A DNA stretch of 64,000 bases from Aquipluma nitroreducens (GCF_009689585.1 NZ_AP018694.1:3239001-3303000); one strand, 5' to 3'; shown: positions 15,782 through 25,378, numbered from the stretch's first letter. A program made the numbers and translations. Notes: a model not told the origin generated them from the sequence alone.

Positions 15782-17950
15782 CTACCTTTCATCTAACCTG
15801 AAGATTTCTATCTGTTTGAGCAATTGTCCGCTTACTTCAGCAATGTTATAGAGAAGTATAAATTGTTGTTTTTCAATTGTTTTTTCAGATTGATCGATGT
15901 GCAAACGGATTTCCTTTAACATGTTTTTGATGAGCGCCGGATTTTGGTTTTTCTCTTGCGTTAGCTTTTGAATGGCTTGCTGCAAGGCTTTCGTAATCTC
16001 GGCAGAAAATATCAGCAACTGGGAGTCGCTAGTCCGTTCCTGCCCACGGTGTGCCCCCAAAGCCGAAATGTAGGAAAGTAAAGCATGATTTAGATAAGTT
16101 AAGGTAAATGCCTTTTCCATAAATTGCTGTTGCTTTTTCGGTTCAACTTGCATATCCTGCCAGGCTAAAGCCAAAGCATTGTCTGCACGATGGGCCTCTC
16201 GCCGTGCAAGCCGGTACCCAAAATCGTCATCGGTTTCACCCGATTCGTACTCGTTTAAAACGGCCCGGAAGTACCCCAGATTCTTTAGGAGCGTATCTGA
16301 AAGTAATGAAGGTAAACGCTTGTATTGCCAGTCGGGCCATAAAAACCTCACCGTAAAAAGTGCCAAAGCCGATCCAATCAAGGTGTCGGCCAGGCGTGGG
16401 AGCATGAGTGCAACCCCTTGGTTGGCCGTCAGATTAAAGGCACTCAATACAAAAATGGTAATGAAAATAACCGAAACCGAATAGTTTCGCTTCATCCAGA
16501 TAAAGAATTGGTAGGCAGCGAACAGCATCAACAACGATTGTCCGGCCAACGTGGGCAATAAGCTGATCAGGACAACCGCAGCCACCACGCCGGTAAGGGT
16601 TCCCAGGATGCGCTGTTCGAGTTTGCGGCGTGTCTGGCTATAACTTGGCTGGCAAACAAACAAACTGGTCAGTACAATCCATTCCCCTTTCGACAAATCG
16701 AAAACCCGGGCAATTGTAAATCCAATCAGGAAACACAAGCTTAACCGAATGGCATGTCTCAGTCGCGGATTGTCCCAATGAAGCTGATCGGTTAACCGTT
16801 GCAACAACGAGCGGTCGTCTTTTGCCAACCTCGGAGTCAGGCTTCGCTGGTGTTCGTCGTTCAGGTTTTGCAGCGAAGTATTTGATCGTGAAAGGTTTGT
16901 GATGAGTAGCGAAAGTTGTTGGTTGCTTTCAGTTCCGTATTTCTCCAGTTGATCGTTTAGCGCATTAACCGTCCATGCCAGCGAAACCGGATGACGATAT
17001 GGAATTCCTGTCAGCAAACTGTACGATAGTTTTTTAGTTGCTTCGGCTAGTTGTTTCAGCAGTTGCCCGATTCCTTCCATGAGTTGTTGGTTCGCCGGAT
17101 CTTCACTAAGCACGTCGTAACGTTCGTGGCTCGAAGCCGCCCGTTCGTGCAAACTCTGTAAAAGCATAAAATAGCGAAGGTAAGGAATCAGCGGAGTATC
17201 GTCTTTCAGCGCATTGCTGTAACTGTTCAGCACTTCCTTGCAGCGGTCAAGCGCTTCAACAACCTGCACGTTGAGTAATGCCAGCCTGTTTCGGATTTCA
17301 CCTTGTATCTTTTTGTCGCTCGGGAACAAGCGGGCTTTTTCATTCATGTAGTTCGAAAGTGTAACAAATCCGCGAGCCAGTTGCTCGTCGAGCAGACGCC
17401 AGGGATGGAGAAACAACAATCCCAGCGACAATAACCCATAAAACAAAGCTCCGGAAGAAAGTAACAACGGTTGCAAGTACCAGATCGGACTATTTGGAAC
17501 ACCAATCATGGCATAAATACCAACCAGTATGGCCCCGAAAGTAACTCCGCGGTAACGTTCTCCCAATCCTCCAACAATCAAAAAGAAGATAGTCGACACT
17601 GCCAACCCAATTCCTAAAAGAACCGGATAATTATAAAGCAATTGCACTGCCATGCTGGAAACACCAAAGCTAAATACTTTGAGTGCAAGCGATTTAATAC
17701 GGCCTTTGGGATGGTCGTCGGTTTCCGACAATGCTCCGGCCACAGCTCCCAGAGCCAGTGTAACTGCAAAAACGGGTTTCCCGGCCAGCATAAAAGGAAC
17801 GGCCAGCAATGCAATGGCAAAAATTGCTTTAACAGCCATCAGCCGGTTCGGGTCGGACCAAAAGGCACGCCTTGCAGGCTCGTACCATGCTTTATTTTTT
17901 ACAGAGATTCCTAATTTGGAAAAAAAATGATAGTCTTTGCCTTTAGCCAT
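15782..17950 (-). CDS. FUSC/YccS-type integral membrane protein
   Basis: A 722-residue inner-membrane protein with two blocks of about six helices (residues 35-185 and 395-525), separated by a long cytoplasmic helical region (about 190-385) and followed by a C-terminal helical tail. This is the duplicated layout of YccS/YhfK and fusaric-acid-resistance-like proteins. The segment LSKGEWIVLTSLFVCQPSYSQTRRK matches the second conserved block. Its transport substrate is unknown; aromatic acid or xenobiotic export is known only for some relatives. Confidence 0.88.
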   Translation of the reverse strand: MAKGKDYHFFSKLGISVKNKAWYEPARRAFWSDPNRLMAVKAIFAIALLAVPFMLAGKPVFAVTLALGAVAGALSETDDHPKGRIKSLALKVFSFGVSSMAVQLLYNYPVLLGIGLAVSTIFFLIVGGLGERYRGVTFGAILVGIYAMIGVPNSPIWYLQPLLLSSGALFYGLLSLGLLFLHPWRLLDEQLARGFVTLSNYMNEKARLFPSDKKIQGEIRNRLALLNVQVVEALDRCKEVLNSYSNALKDDTPLIPYLRYFMLLQSLHERAASSHERYDVLSEDPANQQLMEGIGQLLKQLAEATKKLSYSLLTGIPYRHPVSLAWTVNALNDQLEKYGTESNQQLSLLITNLSRSNTSLQNLNDEHQRSLTPRLAKDDRSLLQRLTDQLHWDNPRLRHAIRLSLCFLIGFTIARVFDLSKGEWIVLTSLFVCQPSYSQTRRKLEQRILGTLTGVVAAVVLISLLPTLAGQSLLMLFAAYQFFIWMKRNYSVSVIFITIFVLSAFNLTANQGVALMLPRLADTLIGSALALFTVRFLWPDWQYKRLPSLLSDTLLKNLGYFRAVLNEYESGETDDDFGYRLARREAHRADNALALAWQDMQVEPKKQQQFMEKAFTLTYLNHALLSYISALGAHRGQERTSDSQLLIFSAEITKALQQAIQKLTQEKNQNPALIKNMLKEIRLHIDQSEKTIEKQQFILLYNIAEVSGQLLKQIEIFRLDER

Positions 17951-18083
17951 TGAGATTTGAATGTTGCTGCTGTTAGCACAAATTTAGTAAATCTATGCTC
18001 AACAAACTCTACGGGTGAATTTACAAACCGGAGCCAACTTTGTTCCTGATGATTTGGTGTTTTATCAAAAATGATTTTTTAAA

Positions 18084-18205
18084 ACTTACAATTTGAAAAT
18101 ACAGACATTGCCAAAACCCCTAAATCCCCTGAAGGGGACTTAAAAGCCGCCCCTTCAGGGGAGGTTTGGAAGGGTGACATGAAGGTAAACTCACAATTTG
18201 AAAGT
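18084..18205 (+). repeat. 122-bp interspersed repeat, copy A
   Basis: The element is bounded by direct repeats ACTTACAATTTGAAAAT (18084-18100) and ACTCACAATTTGAAAGT (18189-18205). Its core has mirrored palindromes CCCCTGAAGGGG and CCCCTTCAGGGG. The reverse complement of 60446-60567 has the same length and differs at about 10 positions. It encodes nothing recognisable and lies between the FUSC gene and the AraC regulator. Confidence 0.88.
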
Positions 18206-18253
18206 TTCATTTATTAAATTTTGACTTTTGTTAACGACACCCTCAGTTCAATT

Positions 18254-19126
18254 CTAAACAGTTGCTTTGATAAATTGTTGCTGATACTCGCCCGGCGTAT
18301 ATCCGGTTTGTCGCTTGAACATCCGGTTAAAATTCGAAATGTTGTTGAATCCGCACTCAAAGCAAATCTGCGATATCGACAGGTGGTTTTCGATCAGAAG
18401 TTTGCAGGCATAGCCAATGCGCATTTCATTTACAAAGAAAATAAATCCTTTGCCCGTTTTTTCCTTGAAATAACGGCAAAAAGCTGCCGTGGTCATCCCA
18501 ATTTTGGTGGCAACTTCCTCCTGTGTAATTTTTCGCTGGTAGTTGGTGTTAATAAAGTGCATGATTTTGTCGAGCCGGTTGTTCAGTTCTTTGTGTTCTT
18601 CCAATAAATACGCTTTACTGGCCAGGATGCGGTAATTCTCTGTTCTGGACATTGTGTCCATCAGTTTGATGAAATAGAGCATTCGTTCCAATCCATTCAA
18701 TTTCAGGAGTCGCTTTAGCATTCGTCCAATTTTTTCTCCTGAAGTTTTGTTGAAGTGAATTCCACGGGCTGCTCTTTTCAGGAGTTCATTAATGCTATGA
18801 AATTCAGGATACGAATTGATTTCGTCCCTAAAAAAGTCTTTGTGAAACTGAACAACAATTGCGTTTACATGGCTTGCATTCTCCGCTTCGCCCGGAACAT
18901 CACTTTTCCAGAAATGCGGAAGATAACTGCCCATCAGCGTAATGTCGCCTTCCTGAAAGGGTTCCACGCTGTCGGCCACAAATCTTCTTCCTGAACTTTT
19001 CAGTACATAAACAATCTCAAATTCGCTGTGAAAATGCCAGGGGTAGGTAAAGTGCGGAAACTCGTCCCACTTGACCTTCAGCATGGTGCGCGGGGCAAAG
19101 CTCACCTGTTCGTGCATGATTTTCAT
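18254..19126 (-). CDS. AraC-family transcriptional regulator
   Basis: A 290-residue regulator. The N-terminal cupin-like ligand-binding domain (about residues 8-100, FPHFTYPWHFHSEFEIVYVLKSSG) is followed by a linker and a C-terminal pair of helix-turn-helix motifs (about 190-285; TQEEVATKIGMTTAAFCRYFKEKTG and SISQICFECGFNNISNFNRMFKRQTG). It is divergent from the sugar-catabolic genes starting at 19284, with TAnnTTTG boxes facing each way in the 157-bp gap. It is therefore the likely local regulator of that cluster and probably of itself. Confidence 0.93.
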   Translation of the reverse strand: MKIMHEQVSFAPRTMLKVKWDEFPHFTYPWHFHSEFEIVYVLKSSGRRFVADSVEPFQEGDITLMGSYLPHFWKSDVPGEAENASHVNAIVVQFHKDFFRDEINSYPEFHSINELLKRAARGIHFNKTSGEKIGRMLKRLLKLNGLERMLYFIKLMDTMSRTENYRILASKAYLLEEHKELNNRLDKIMHFINTNYQRKITQEEVATKIGMTTAAFCRYFKEKTGKGFIFFVNEMRIGYACKLLIENHLSISQICFECGFNNISNFNRMFKRQTGYTPGEYQQQFIKATV

Positions 19127-19149
19127 TAGCGGAAGTATTTGAGATCTCG

Positions 19150-19157
19150 CAAAAATA
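19150..19157 (-). promoter_or_regulatory. -7 element for the AraC regulator gene
   Basis: TATTTTTG on the minus strand fits TAnnTTTG and ends 24 nt before the ATG at 19126. No good -33 element was found. Confidence 0.5.
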
Positions 19158-19205
19158 GTATAAATGCCTGTTAAAATAATACTGGATAAACTGTCGTGTA
19201 ACAGC

Positions 19206-19213
19206 TACTTTTG
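19206..19213 (+). promoter_or_regulatory. -7 element for the DUF6807 gene cluster
   Basis: TACTTTTG fits TAnnTTTG and lies 71 nt before the ATG at 19284. It is divergent from, and 48 bp away from, the box for the AraC gene. The space between is a plausible operator, with no obvious direct repeats. Confidence 0.5.
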
Positions 19214-19283
19214 ATTTGATCCTGCAAACCACAACTGTAGGCTTGAAGCATCACGCTTTTTACTAAACGTAAATTGTAAACAC

Positions 19284-20543
19284 ATGAGAATTCCAATAAG
19301 CTTTTTAATAGTTCTGTTTGCCTTTCAGGTTTCTGCTCAGGATCTGCTCCGATTTGAAGTTGCTGCCGGAAACACCGACCGGATCGATTGCCCGGTCAGC
19401 CTGTCAATTGATCAGTTAAATTACAATACCGATTCGCTGAAACTGGCGCTTTTCGAAATTAAAGGGAAGACCGAAACCGCAGTTCCTTTTCAGTTGGAAA
19501 CCTCAGCCGGAGCCAAAGTCTGGTTTATTTTAAATGGACAAACACTTAAAAATACCAAACGCGCTTTCGTTTTCCGGAAAACGGTGTCGCCGCAAATTTT
19601 TAAATCCGGAATTCGGGAGGTTCAAAAAGATGGTGCGTTGAGTTTATTTTCAGGAGAAAAACCAATTCTGAGCTACCAGATTGAACCCGTGAATCCACCC
19701 CAAGGGGTTAGTCCGTTTTACAGGCGCTCGGCTTTCATCCATCCGGTTTATTCTCCGGAAGGTGAAGTGCTGACCCGCATTCAGGCTCCTGACCATTATC
19801 ACCACTACGGAATCTGGAATCCATGGACTCTGACTTTCATTGGCAAACGTGAGGTTGATTTCTGGAATCTGATGAAAGGTGAAGGAACTGTACGTTTTGC
19901 CGGATTGATTTCTCAGGTTGAAGGCCCTGTTTACACCGGGTTCAAATCACTTCAGGAGCATATCGATTTTGGTGCACCGGGTGGCGACGCTGTGGCGATG
20001 AATGAATTGTTCGATGTCCGGGTCTGGAACATTGCCAATCAGCGCTATCTGTTCGACTATGTGAGTACGTTGAATACTCCGCTTGATTCGGGAATTCTGC
20101 TGGCAGCCTACCGCTATGGTGGGGGAATTGGGTATCGCGCAACCGAAAAATGGAACAAAGACAACAGTTCTGTTTTAACTTCGGAAGGAAAAGTTCGCAG
20201 GAATGCGGATGGCAGTAATGCCAGATGGTGCATTATTGAAGGCGAATCGGGTACCAAAGAAGGCCGTTCAGGAATATTATTCATGAGTTTTCCGGCCAAC
20301 CGGATGCATCCCGAACCGATGCGTGTGTGGCCTGAAAGCCAGAATGGACGCGGCGATGTTTATTTCGAGTTCTGCCCGATCAGGCACAAAGACTGGAAAA
20401 TAGAAAAGGGTAACGTTTACACGCTTCGGTATCGCCTGGTTGTTTTCGACGGGAAAATGACTCCGGAAGAAGCTGAAAACTACTGGCAGGCATTTGCCAA
20501 TCCTCCACAGGTGGCGATTGTCAATAGTACAACTAAAAAGTGA
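19284..20543 (+). CDS. DUF6807/PmoA-family secreted protein
   Basis: A 419-residue exported protein (signal peptide MRIPISFLIVLFAFQVSAQ). The DUF6807 core (earlier called PmoA-like, unrelated to methane monooxygenase) is marked by RSAFIHPVYSPEGEVLT, the His-rich PDHYHHYGIWNPWT and a C-terminal SFPANRMHPEPMRVWPE. In Bacteroidota and Planctomycetota such genes sit with Gfo/Idh/MocA oxidoreductases and ThuA-like proteins, as here. A role in oxidative sugar breakdown in the periplasm is inferred from that context; no reaction is established. Confidence 0.85.
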   Translation: MRIPISFLIVLFAFQVSAQDLLRFEVAAGNTDRIDCPVSLSIDQLNYNTDSLKLALFEIKGKTETAVPFQLETSAGAKVWFILNGQTLKNTKRAFVFRKTVSPQIFKSGIREVQKDGALSLFSGEKPILSYQIEPVNPPQGVSPFYRRSAFIHPVYSPEGEVLTRIQAPDHYHHYGIWNPWTLTFIGKREVDFWNLMKGEGTVRFAGLISQVEGPVYTGFKSLQEHIDFGAPGGDAVAMNELFDVRVWNIANQRYLFDYVSTLNTPLDSGILLAAYRYGGGIGYRATEKWNKDNSSVLTSEGKVRRNADGSNARWCIIEGESGTKEGRSGILFMSFPANRMHPEPMRVWPESQNGRGDVYFEFCPIRHKDWKIEKGNVYTLRYRLVVFDGKMTPEEAENYWQAFANPPQVAIVNSTTKK

Positions 20544-20562
20544 AACAAGAACCAACACTCAA

Positions 20563-21489
20563 ATGCTAACCCATGTACAAAAAATTGTAATTACCATTTC
20601 AGTTATTCTTTCTTTTTGTTCGGTTAAAGCGCAACTGAAAGAATTTGCGCTGACTGATGAATGGATTCAGAAAATTGAGAAGCTGGCACCGGTAAAGTCT
20701 GAAGTTCAGCCGAAGAAACCTCACAGAGTGCTTGTGTTCAGTTTATTTACGGGGTTCGATCATTGGGTTGTGCCGCACACCGATGCGGTTATGAAAGTTT
20801 TGGCTGAAAAAACCGGTGCTTTCGAGGTTGAATTCAGTAAAGACATTTTTCAGTTCGAAAAGAAAAACCTGAAAAAATATGATGCCGTTGTTCTGAATAA
20901 CAATTGCTCTGTTGGTCCCCGCAGAGATTTGCTGCTTGATGTACTGGATCAGGATAAAAGTTTAACCGACGAACAGCGCAAAAAGAAAGCCGCCGAACTG
21001 GAAGCGAACCTGATTAAGTACGTGAAAAAAGGCGGTGGGCTGATGGTTGTGCATGGTGCAATTGTGATGCAGAACAATTCAATGGCTTTCAGCGAAATGG
21101 TTGGCGGAAGTTTCGATTACCACCCGGTACAGCAGGAAATAACACTTGAATTGTGTGAACCGAACCACCCTTTGGTGAAAGCATTTGAAGGAAAACCTTT
21201 TGTACATACCGACGAACCTTATTTGTTCAATAAAGCGTACACGCAGAAGAATTTCAGGCCTTTATTGTACATGGACACTTCAAAGCTGATTAAGAAAACC
21301 AAAGAGATTGATGAGAAAATTAAGTATGTTTCCTGGATCAAAGGGTTTGGGAAGGGAAGAGTTTTCTATGTTTCACCTTCGCACAATGCGCAAAGTTTTG
21401 AAGACGCAGGGCTTTTAAAGTTTTATCTGGATGGTGCTCAATATGTGTTGGGCGATTTGAAATGCGATGATTCTCCTGCTAAATTGTAA
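20563..21489 (+). CDS. ThuA-like domain protein, exported
   Basis: A 308-residue protein with a signal peptide (MLTHVQKIVITISVILSFCSVKAQ) followed by a ThuA (class I glutamine-amidotransferase-like) fold. HRVLVFSLFTGFDHWVVPHT is strand one, GGGLMVVHGAIV occupies the nucleophile-elbow region, and VSWIKGFGKGRVFYVSPSH is the C-terminal signature. ThuA of rhizobia acts with ThuB on 3-keto-trehalose. It starts 19 nt after the DUF6807 gene and ends 24 nt before a Gfo/Idh/MocA gene. An in-frame ATG at 20494 would overlap the previous gene and lacks a signal peptide at its start. Confidence 0.9.
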   Translation: MLTHVQKIVITISVILSFCSVKAQLKEFALTDEWIQKIEKLAPVKSEVQPKKPHRVLVFSLFTGFDHWVVPHTDAVMKVLAEKTGAFEVEFSKDIFQFEKKNLKKYDAVVLNNNCSVGPRRDLLLDVLDQDKSLTDEQRKKKAAELEANLIKYVKKGGGLMVVHGAIVMQNNSMAFSEMVGGSFDYHPVQQEITLELCEPNHPLVKAFEGKPFVHTDEPYLFNKAYTQKNFRPLLYMDTSKLIKKTKEIDEKIKYVSWIKGFGKGRVFYVSPSHNAQSFEDAGLLKFYLDGAQYVLGDLKCDDSPAKL

Positions 21490-21513
21490 TGACCTAATCA
21501 AAAACGATAACTT

Positions 21514-22893
21514 ATGGAACGACGTAATTTTTTGAAAAAAGTGAGTGCCGGAACTGCCGGTGCCATTATTTTACCAACCATTATCCCGTCGAGTGTGATG
21601 GGAAAAAATGCACCTAGTAATAAAATCAACATCGGCCAAATTGGCTGTGGCCGCATTGCCCAGGGACACGACATGCCTGGAACTTTGCAGCATGATGTTG
21701 CCCGCTATATTGCGGTGAGTGACCTCGATAAAAATCGAATGGCTGATGGAAAAAAACTGGTGGAAGATTACTACAAAAAGAGAACTGGTCAGGATAATTA
21801 CGTCAACGTGAAAATGTACGACGATTACAAAGAGATGCTCCTGAATAAAGACATCGATGCCGTGGTGATCAGTACGCCTGACCATTGGCATGCACAACCC
21901 GCCATTGAAGCTGCTTTGGCCGGGAAACATGTTTATGTGCAGAAACCCACCTCTTTAACGGTTGCCGAAGGCCGAATCATGGCTAACATTGTCAAAGAGA
22001 AGGGCATTATCCTTCAGGTTGGAACTCAGCAACGTTCGTCAACACAATTCCGTGTGGCTGCCGAGTTGGTTCGCAATGGCCGCATTGGTCGTTTGCATAC
22101 CGTAAAAATTGGATTGCCGGGTGATCCTTCTGGTCCTGAAGCTGCTGAAATGCCTATCCCAAAAGGTTTCAACTACGACATGTGGTTGGGCGAAACTCCA
22201 TATGTACCTTATACTGAAATAGGTGTTCATCCTCAAAAGGGATACGATCGACCGGGTTGGTTACGTCGCGAACAATTTGGCGCCGGAATGATCACAGGAT
22301 GGGGACAGCATCATTACGATTCAGCTGCATGGGGAATGGATACCGAATTAACGGGCCCGATTTCGATTCAAGCAGTTGCCGAATTCCCAAAATCAGGTTT
22401 GTGGAATGTTCACGGCGATTTTATGGCCAAAGCCGAATATGCCAACGGAATAACCATGTACACCAGTGGCGGCTACCCGAATGGAATTCGCTACGAGGGA
22501 ACCGAAGGATGGATCTTTGTTTCGAGGGGCGACTATGTGGCTTCGGCCAGCGATCCGGTTTCGAAAGGACAAAGAGCGAAGGCTTTGGATGCCAGCGATC
22601 CGAAAATTCTGGAATCAGTTATCGGCGAAAACGAAATTCACTTGTACAAAAGCGATGAGCAGCATGGTAACTGGCTCGAATGTATCCAAACAAAGAAGGA
22701 ACCTATTTCTCCTGCTGAAATCGGGCACCGGGCTTGTACCATTTGTTTGATTACACACATTGCCATGAAACTGAACCGCAAACTGAATTGGAATCCGGGA
22801 ACTGAACGTTTCGAAAACGACGACCAGGCAAACGCCATGCTCAGCCGTCCGGAACGTTTCCCTTATGGAATTAGCAATATCAAAAGGAAATAA
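21514..22893 (+). CDS. Gfo/Idh/MocA oxidoreductase with Tat signal
   Basis: NAD(P)-dependent sugar oxidoreductase of 459 residues. A twin-arginine signal (ERRNFLKKVSAGTAGAIILP) directs export of the folded, cofactor-loaded enzyme. The Rossmann domain carries IGCGRIAQG and the EKP-equivalent HVYVQKPTSL segment. The C-terminal domain has GAGMITGWGQHHYDSAAWGMD, with the usual catalytic His region. It is the third gene of a tightly spaced set (DUF6807, ThuA, Gfo/Idh/MocA). The likely reaction is oxidation of a glycoside or sugar at a ring hydroxyl; the substrate is not deducible. Confidence 0.93.
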   Translation: MERRNFLKKVSAGTAGAIILPTIIPSSVMGKNAPSNKINIGQIGCGRIAQGHDMPGTLQHDVARYIAVSDLDKNRMADGKKLVEDYYKKRTGQDNYVNVKMYDDYKEMLLNKDIDAVVISTPDHWHAQPAIEAALAGKHVYVQKPTSLTVAEGRIMANIVKEKGIILQVGTQQRSSTQFRVAAELVRNGRIGRLHTVKIGLPGDPSGPEAAEMPIPKGFNYDMWLGETPYVPYTEIGVHPQKGYDRPGWLRREQFGAGMITGWGQHHYDSAAWGMDTELTGPISIQAVAEFPKSGLWNVHGDFMAKAEYANGITMYTSGGYPNGIRYEGTEGWIFVSRGDYVASASDPVSKGQRAKALDASDPKILESVIGENEIHLYKSDEQHGNWLECIQTKKEPISPAEIGHRACTICLITHIAMKLNRKLNWNPGTERFENDDQANAMLSRPERFPYGISNIKRK

Positions 22894-22905
22894 TCGCAAA
22901 AATCC

Positions 22906-23133
22906 CTGTCCGTCACATAAATGTGACGGCAAAGGATATTGCTCTGATCGGCTAAATTGCTTATTCGTAGCATTATCCTTTGCCGTTGGCTTCAGCCAAC
23001 GGACAGAATACTGATAAAGAAAACCGTCCGCGCAGAAGCCTTTTCAAGGCAAAAACTCCTTTCGGACGGAATGGTAGTGGCATATAAAGTGTTTACAAAA
23101 GTGCACTGCACTAAGCGGTTTCGAACCGCTTAG
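22906..23133 (+). repeat. Multi-helix palindromic intergenic region (282-bp gap)
   Basis: Outer arms CTGTCCGT (22906-22913) and ACGGACAG (22999-23006) enclose three elements: a CGTCACAT-aa-ATGTGACG hairpin (22911-22928), a 13-bp stem ACGGCAAAGGATA/TATCCTTTGCCGT (22926-22938 with 22974-22986) and a CCGTTGGC-ttca-GCCAACGG hairpin. Next come the CCGTCCGCGCAG...TCGGACGGAATGG block (23024-23074), also found at 12983, and a CTAAGCGGTT-tcg-AACCGCTTAG hairpin (23111-23133). No reading frame is supported. Confidence 0.75.
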
Positions 23134-23175
23134 CGCCTACAGCAGATATCAAATTTAAAACTTAAATATTTTAAC

Positions 23176-25230
23176 GTGAAGAAAGCTTTTGAAGTTCAAA
23201 ATCCCGATCTGGAGTTGAGTCCATTTACCGGGATGTCGAAAAAACATTACATCGAATTGGCAAAGTACCTGCTGGAAAGGACATTTGAACATGTTGGCTC
23301 GATTGAAACGCCATTGACATTTCCATCGGTTCCCGGTAAAACCTATCCAGAGCCAAATGCTCCGGACTGGCGATATAAATCGGCCGATTTTGAAGCACTC
23401 GAAAGGACGTTTACGTTGGCAGGGCCGCTAATCCATATCGATCCTGAGACGACGATCAAAGGCATCAATCTTCGCGATTATTACAGTCTGCAAATCTATA
23501 ATGCATTCACTCCAGGTCATTCCAACTCGCTGCCATTGCCTGAAGAATTGCCTGACTCCAATTATCAGTTTACCTGCGAGTTCGGTGGTTTGTTTAAAAC
23601 GTTGCTGCTGATGCCCGAAACCATTTGGTTCGGTTATACCGAAAAGCAAAAGGACGAGATGGTGGTCACCATTTCGAAATGGGCACACCATAGGACAACC
23701 CAAAACAACTGGCGTATTTTCAATATAATTACCCTTTCGTTTCTGAAAAAATATGGATATGAAATTGACGACGAGCTACTGAAGAGTCACCTTTTGTGGG
23801 TAGCTTCTTACCATTCGGGCAATGGTTGGTACCTCGAACAGACTTACAATTACTATTCAATCAGCTTGTTTATCGTTTATACCACCATTTGGAACCGGAC
23901 ATTTGGTGACGAATATTATCCTGAAGTGGCCGCCATCATTGAAAAGTCGGCTCAAAAATTAATGGAATCACTCACCAGTTTCTTCGGACGGGATGGCTAT
24001 ATCAATATGTGGTCGCGCAGTATTTGTTACCGCACATGGGTTTCAGGAGCATTCCCCGTGGCCTTTATGCTGAAAGACAAAACCTTGTTGGATGCCGGTT
24101 GGGCGCGGAGACTTTGTTCAGGCTCGTTGCTGCAATTTGTTACACGCGAAGAATTCTATGACAACGATATCCCAAGTCTTGGTTTCTACGGACAAAAGGA
24201 ATACATGATACAAAACTACAGTTGTGCCGGAAGTCCGTTCCTGATGTTCCTGCCATTTATCTGCCTCGCTTTGCCCGACGATTCGCCGTTCTGGACAGCC
24301 AAAGAAAATGAAGGAATGTGGGATACACTTGGAGACGAATCGAAAAAAGTAGTTCTTGAAAGTCCGGGGCTAGTGCTTGTAAATCATGGGAAAACAGGGA
24401 CTTCCGAAATCATTCCGGGGAAAGTTTACTACGACGATCCGAATTATTCCAAACTTGTTTACAACACACATTTCCCCTGGGAAGACCACAATCCGCAGGG
24501 TGGAACGTCGATGGAGTACAGTTACCGCAGCCAGGATCCAAGAGATGTGCGGGGCGATGATGTCAATTTCTACCTTACCGGTAAAAAGGTTGAAAACGAT
24601 TCAGAAAAAAACCGTTCGTTTACCATTTCGCAAAGCATGTTTTTCAACGGTGTGCGAAAAAATGTTTTATACCGTCAGGCCATCATGCGCCGTCCGCCAA
24701 ACAATGGGGTGGGGTATATCATCGATTTGGCCGAAATTACAATTCCGGGCGGAGTAATTCGTGTCGACCGTTCGCGGCTGGCTTTTGAATACGAATTAAC
24801 GCTTGGGCATTTCGGAATGCCGCATATAGATGGCCAAAAAGCTGTTGTTAATCAGTTCGAACTTGGCGACAAAAAGGTGATCACCGCATCCATTCCCGGA
24901 AGAAGAGTTGCCTTGATAACCTATCACGGATGGGACAAGTTGGATAGTTTGGTACACACCAACCGGAATGCTGAGGCTGATGAAAGCACAGTGATCTACG
25001 CCTATAAAAAACGCATGGCCAAAAATCCGCCGATGGAATTGATGATCAGCGTGATGATACATCGAATGGATAATCAGGAATGGACAGAGGAAGAATTGTC
25101 GCCGATTAAGGATATTCAGATCATGGATATTACACCGGAATATTCGGCTTTGGGTGCAACGATTACGCTTTTCAACGGCGAAAAATATGAAATCGATTTT
25201 AAAGACATCGATGGGAAACGATCGTGCTAA
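23176..25230 (+). CDS. DUF2264-family protein (alpha/alpha-toroid, putative polysaccharide-related enzyme)
   Basis: A 684-residue cytosolic protein matching DUF2264. The family core starts near residue 18 (FTGMSKKHYIELAKYLLE) and contains the toroid-type segments TQNNWRIFNIITLSFLKKYGY and SGNGWYLEQTYNYYSISLFI, then a beta-rich C-terminal domain. Relatives are predicted glycoside-active or lyase-like enzymes without an established reaction. The start appears to be GTG 23176, since the next in-frame ATG would cut into the conserved N-terminus. It follows the Gfo/Idh/MocA gene after a hairpin-rich gap. Confidence 0.85.
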   Translation: MKKAFEVQNPDLELSPFTGMSKKHYIELAKYLLERTFEHVGSIETPLTFPSVPGKTYPEPNAPDWRYKSADFEALERTFTLAGPLIHIDPETTIKGINLRDYYSLQIYNAFTPGHSNSLPLPEELPDSNYQFTCEFGGLFKTLLLMPETIWFGYTEKQKDEMVVTISKWAHHRTTQNNWRIFNIITLSFLKKYGYEIDDELLKSHLLWVASYHSGNGWYLEQTYNYYSISLFIVYTTIWNRTFGDEYYPEVAAIIEKSAQKLMESLTSFFGRDGYINMWSRSICYRTWVSGAFPVAFMLKDKTLLDAGWARRLCSGSLLQFVTREEFYDNDIPSLGFYGQKEYMIQNYSCAGSPFLMFLPFICLALPDDSPFWTAKENEGMWDTLGDESKKVVLESPGLVLVNHGKTGTSEIIPGKVYYDDPNYSKLVYNTHFPWEDHNPQGGTSMEYSYRSQDPRDVRGDDVNFYLTGKKVENDSEKNRSFTISQSMFFNGVRKNVLYRQAIMRRPPNNGVGYIIDLAEITIPGGVIRVDRSRLAFEYELTLGHFGMPHIDGQKAVVNQFELGDKKVITASIPGRRVALITYHGWDKLDSLVHTNRNAEADESTVIYAYKKRMAKNPPMELMISVMIHRMDNQEWTEEELSPIKDIQIMDITPEYSALGATITLFNGEKYEIDFKDIDGKRSC

Positions 25231-25299
25231 TTTCTATTTCGTTGCCATCAGCAACTTTGTACAAATGTTCTGAGATTAAAAACTATAACATGCAGATTG

Positions 25300-25378
25300 T
25301 AAGTGGAAAATAGTCATTAGTCATTCGAAATGTAACTTTTAAACTTTTCCCAATGACTATTGACTTTTCCCTGTTGAT
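25300..25378 (+). repeat. Word-palindrome intergenic repeat (AGTCATT-type)
   Basis: GGAAAATAGTCATTAGTCATT (from about 25304) faces AATGACTATTGACTTTTCCC (to about 25371), forming a long imperfect stem made of the word AGTCATT. A closely similar pair occurs at 37228-37303. The rest of the 247-bp gap holds only the promoter element noted at 25435. Confidence 0.65.
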
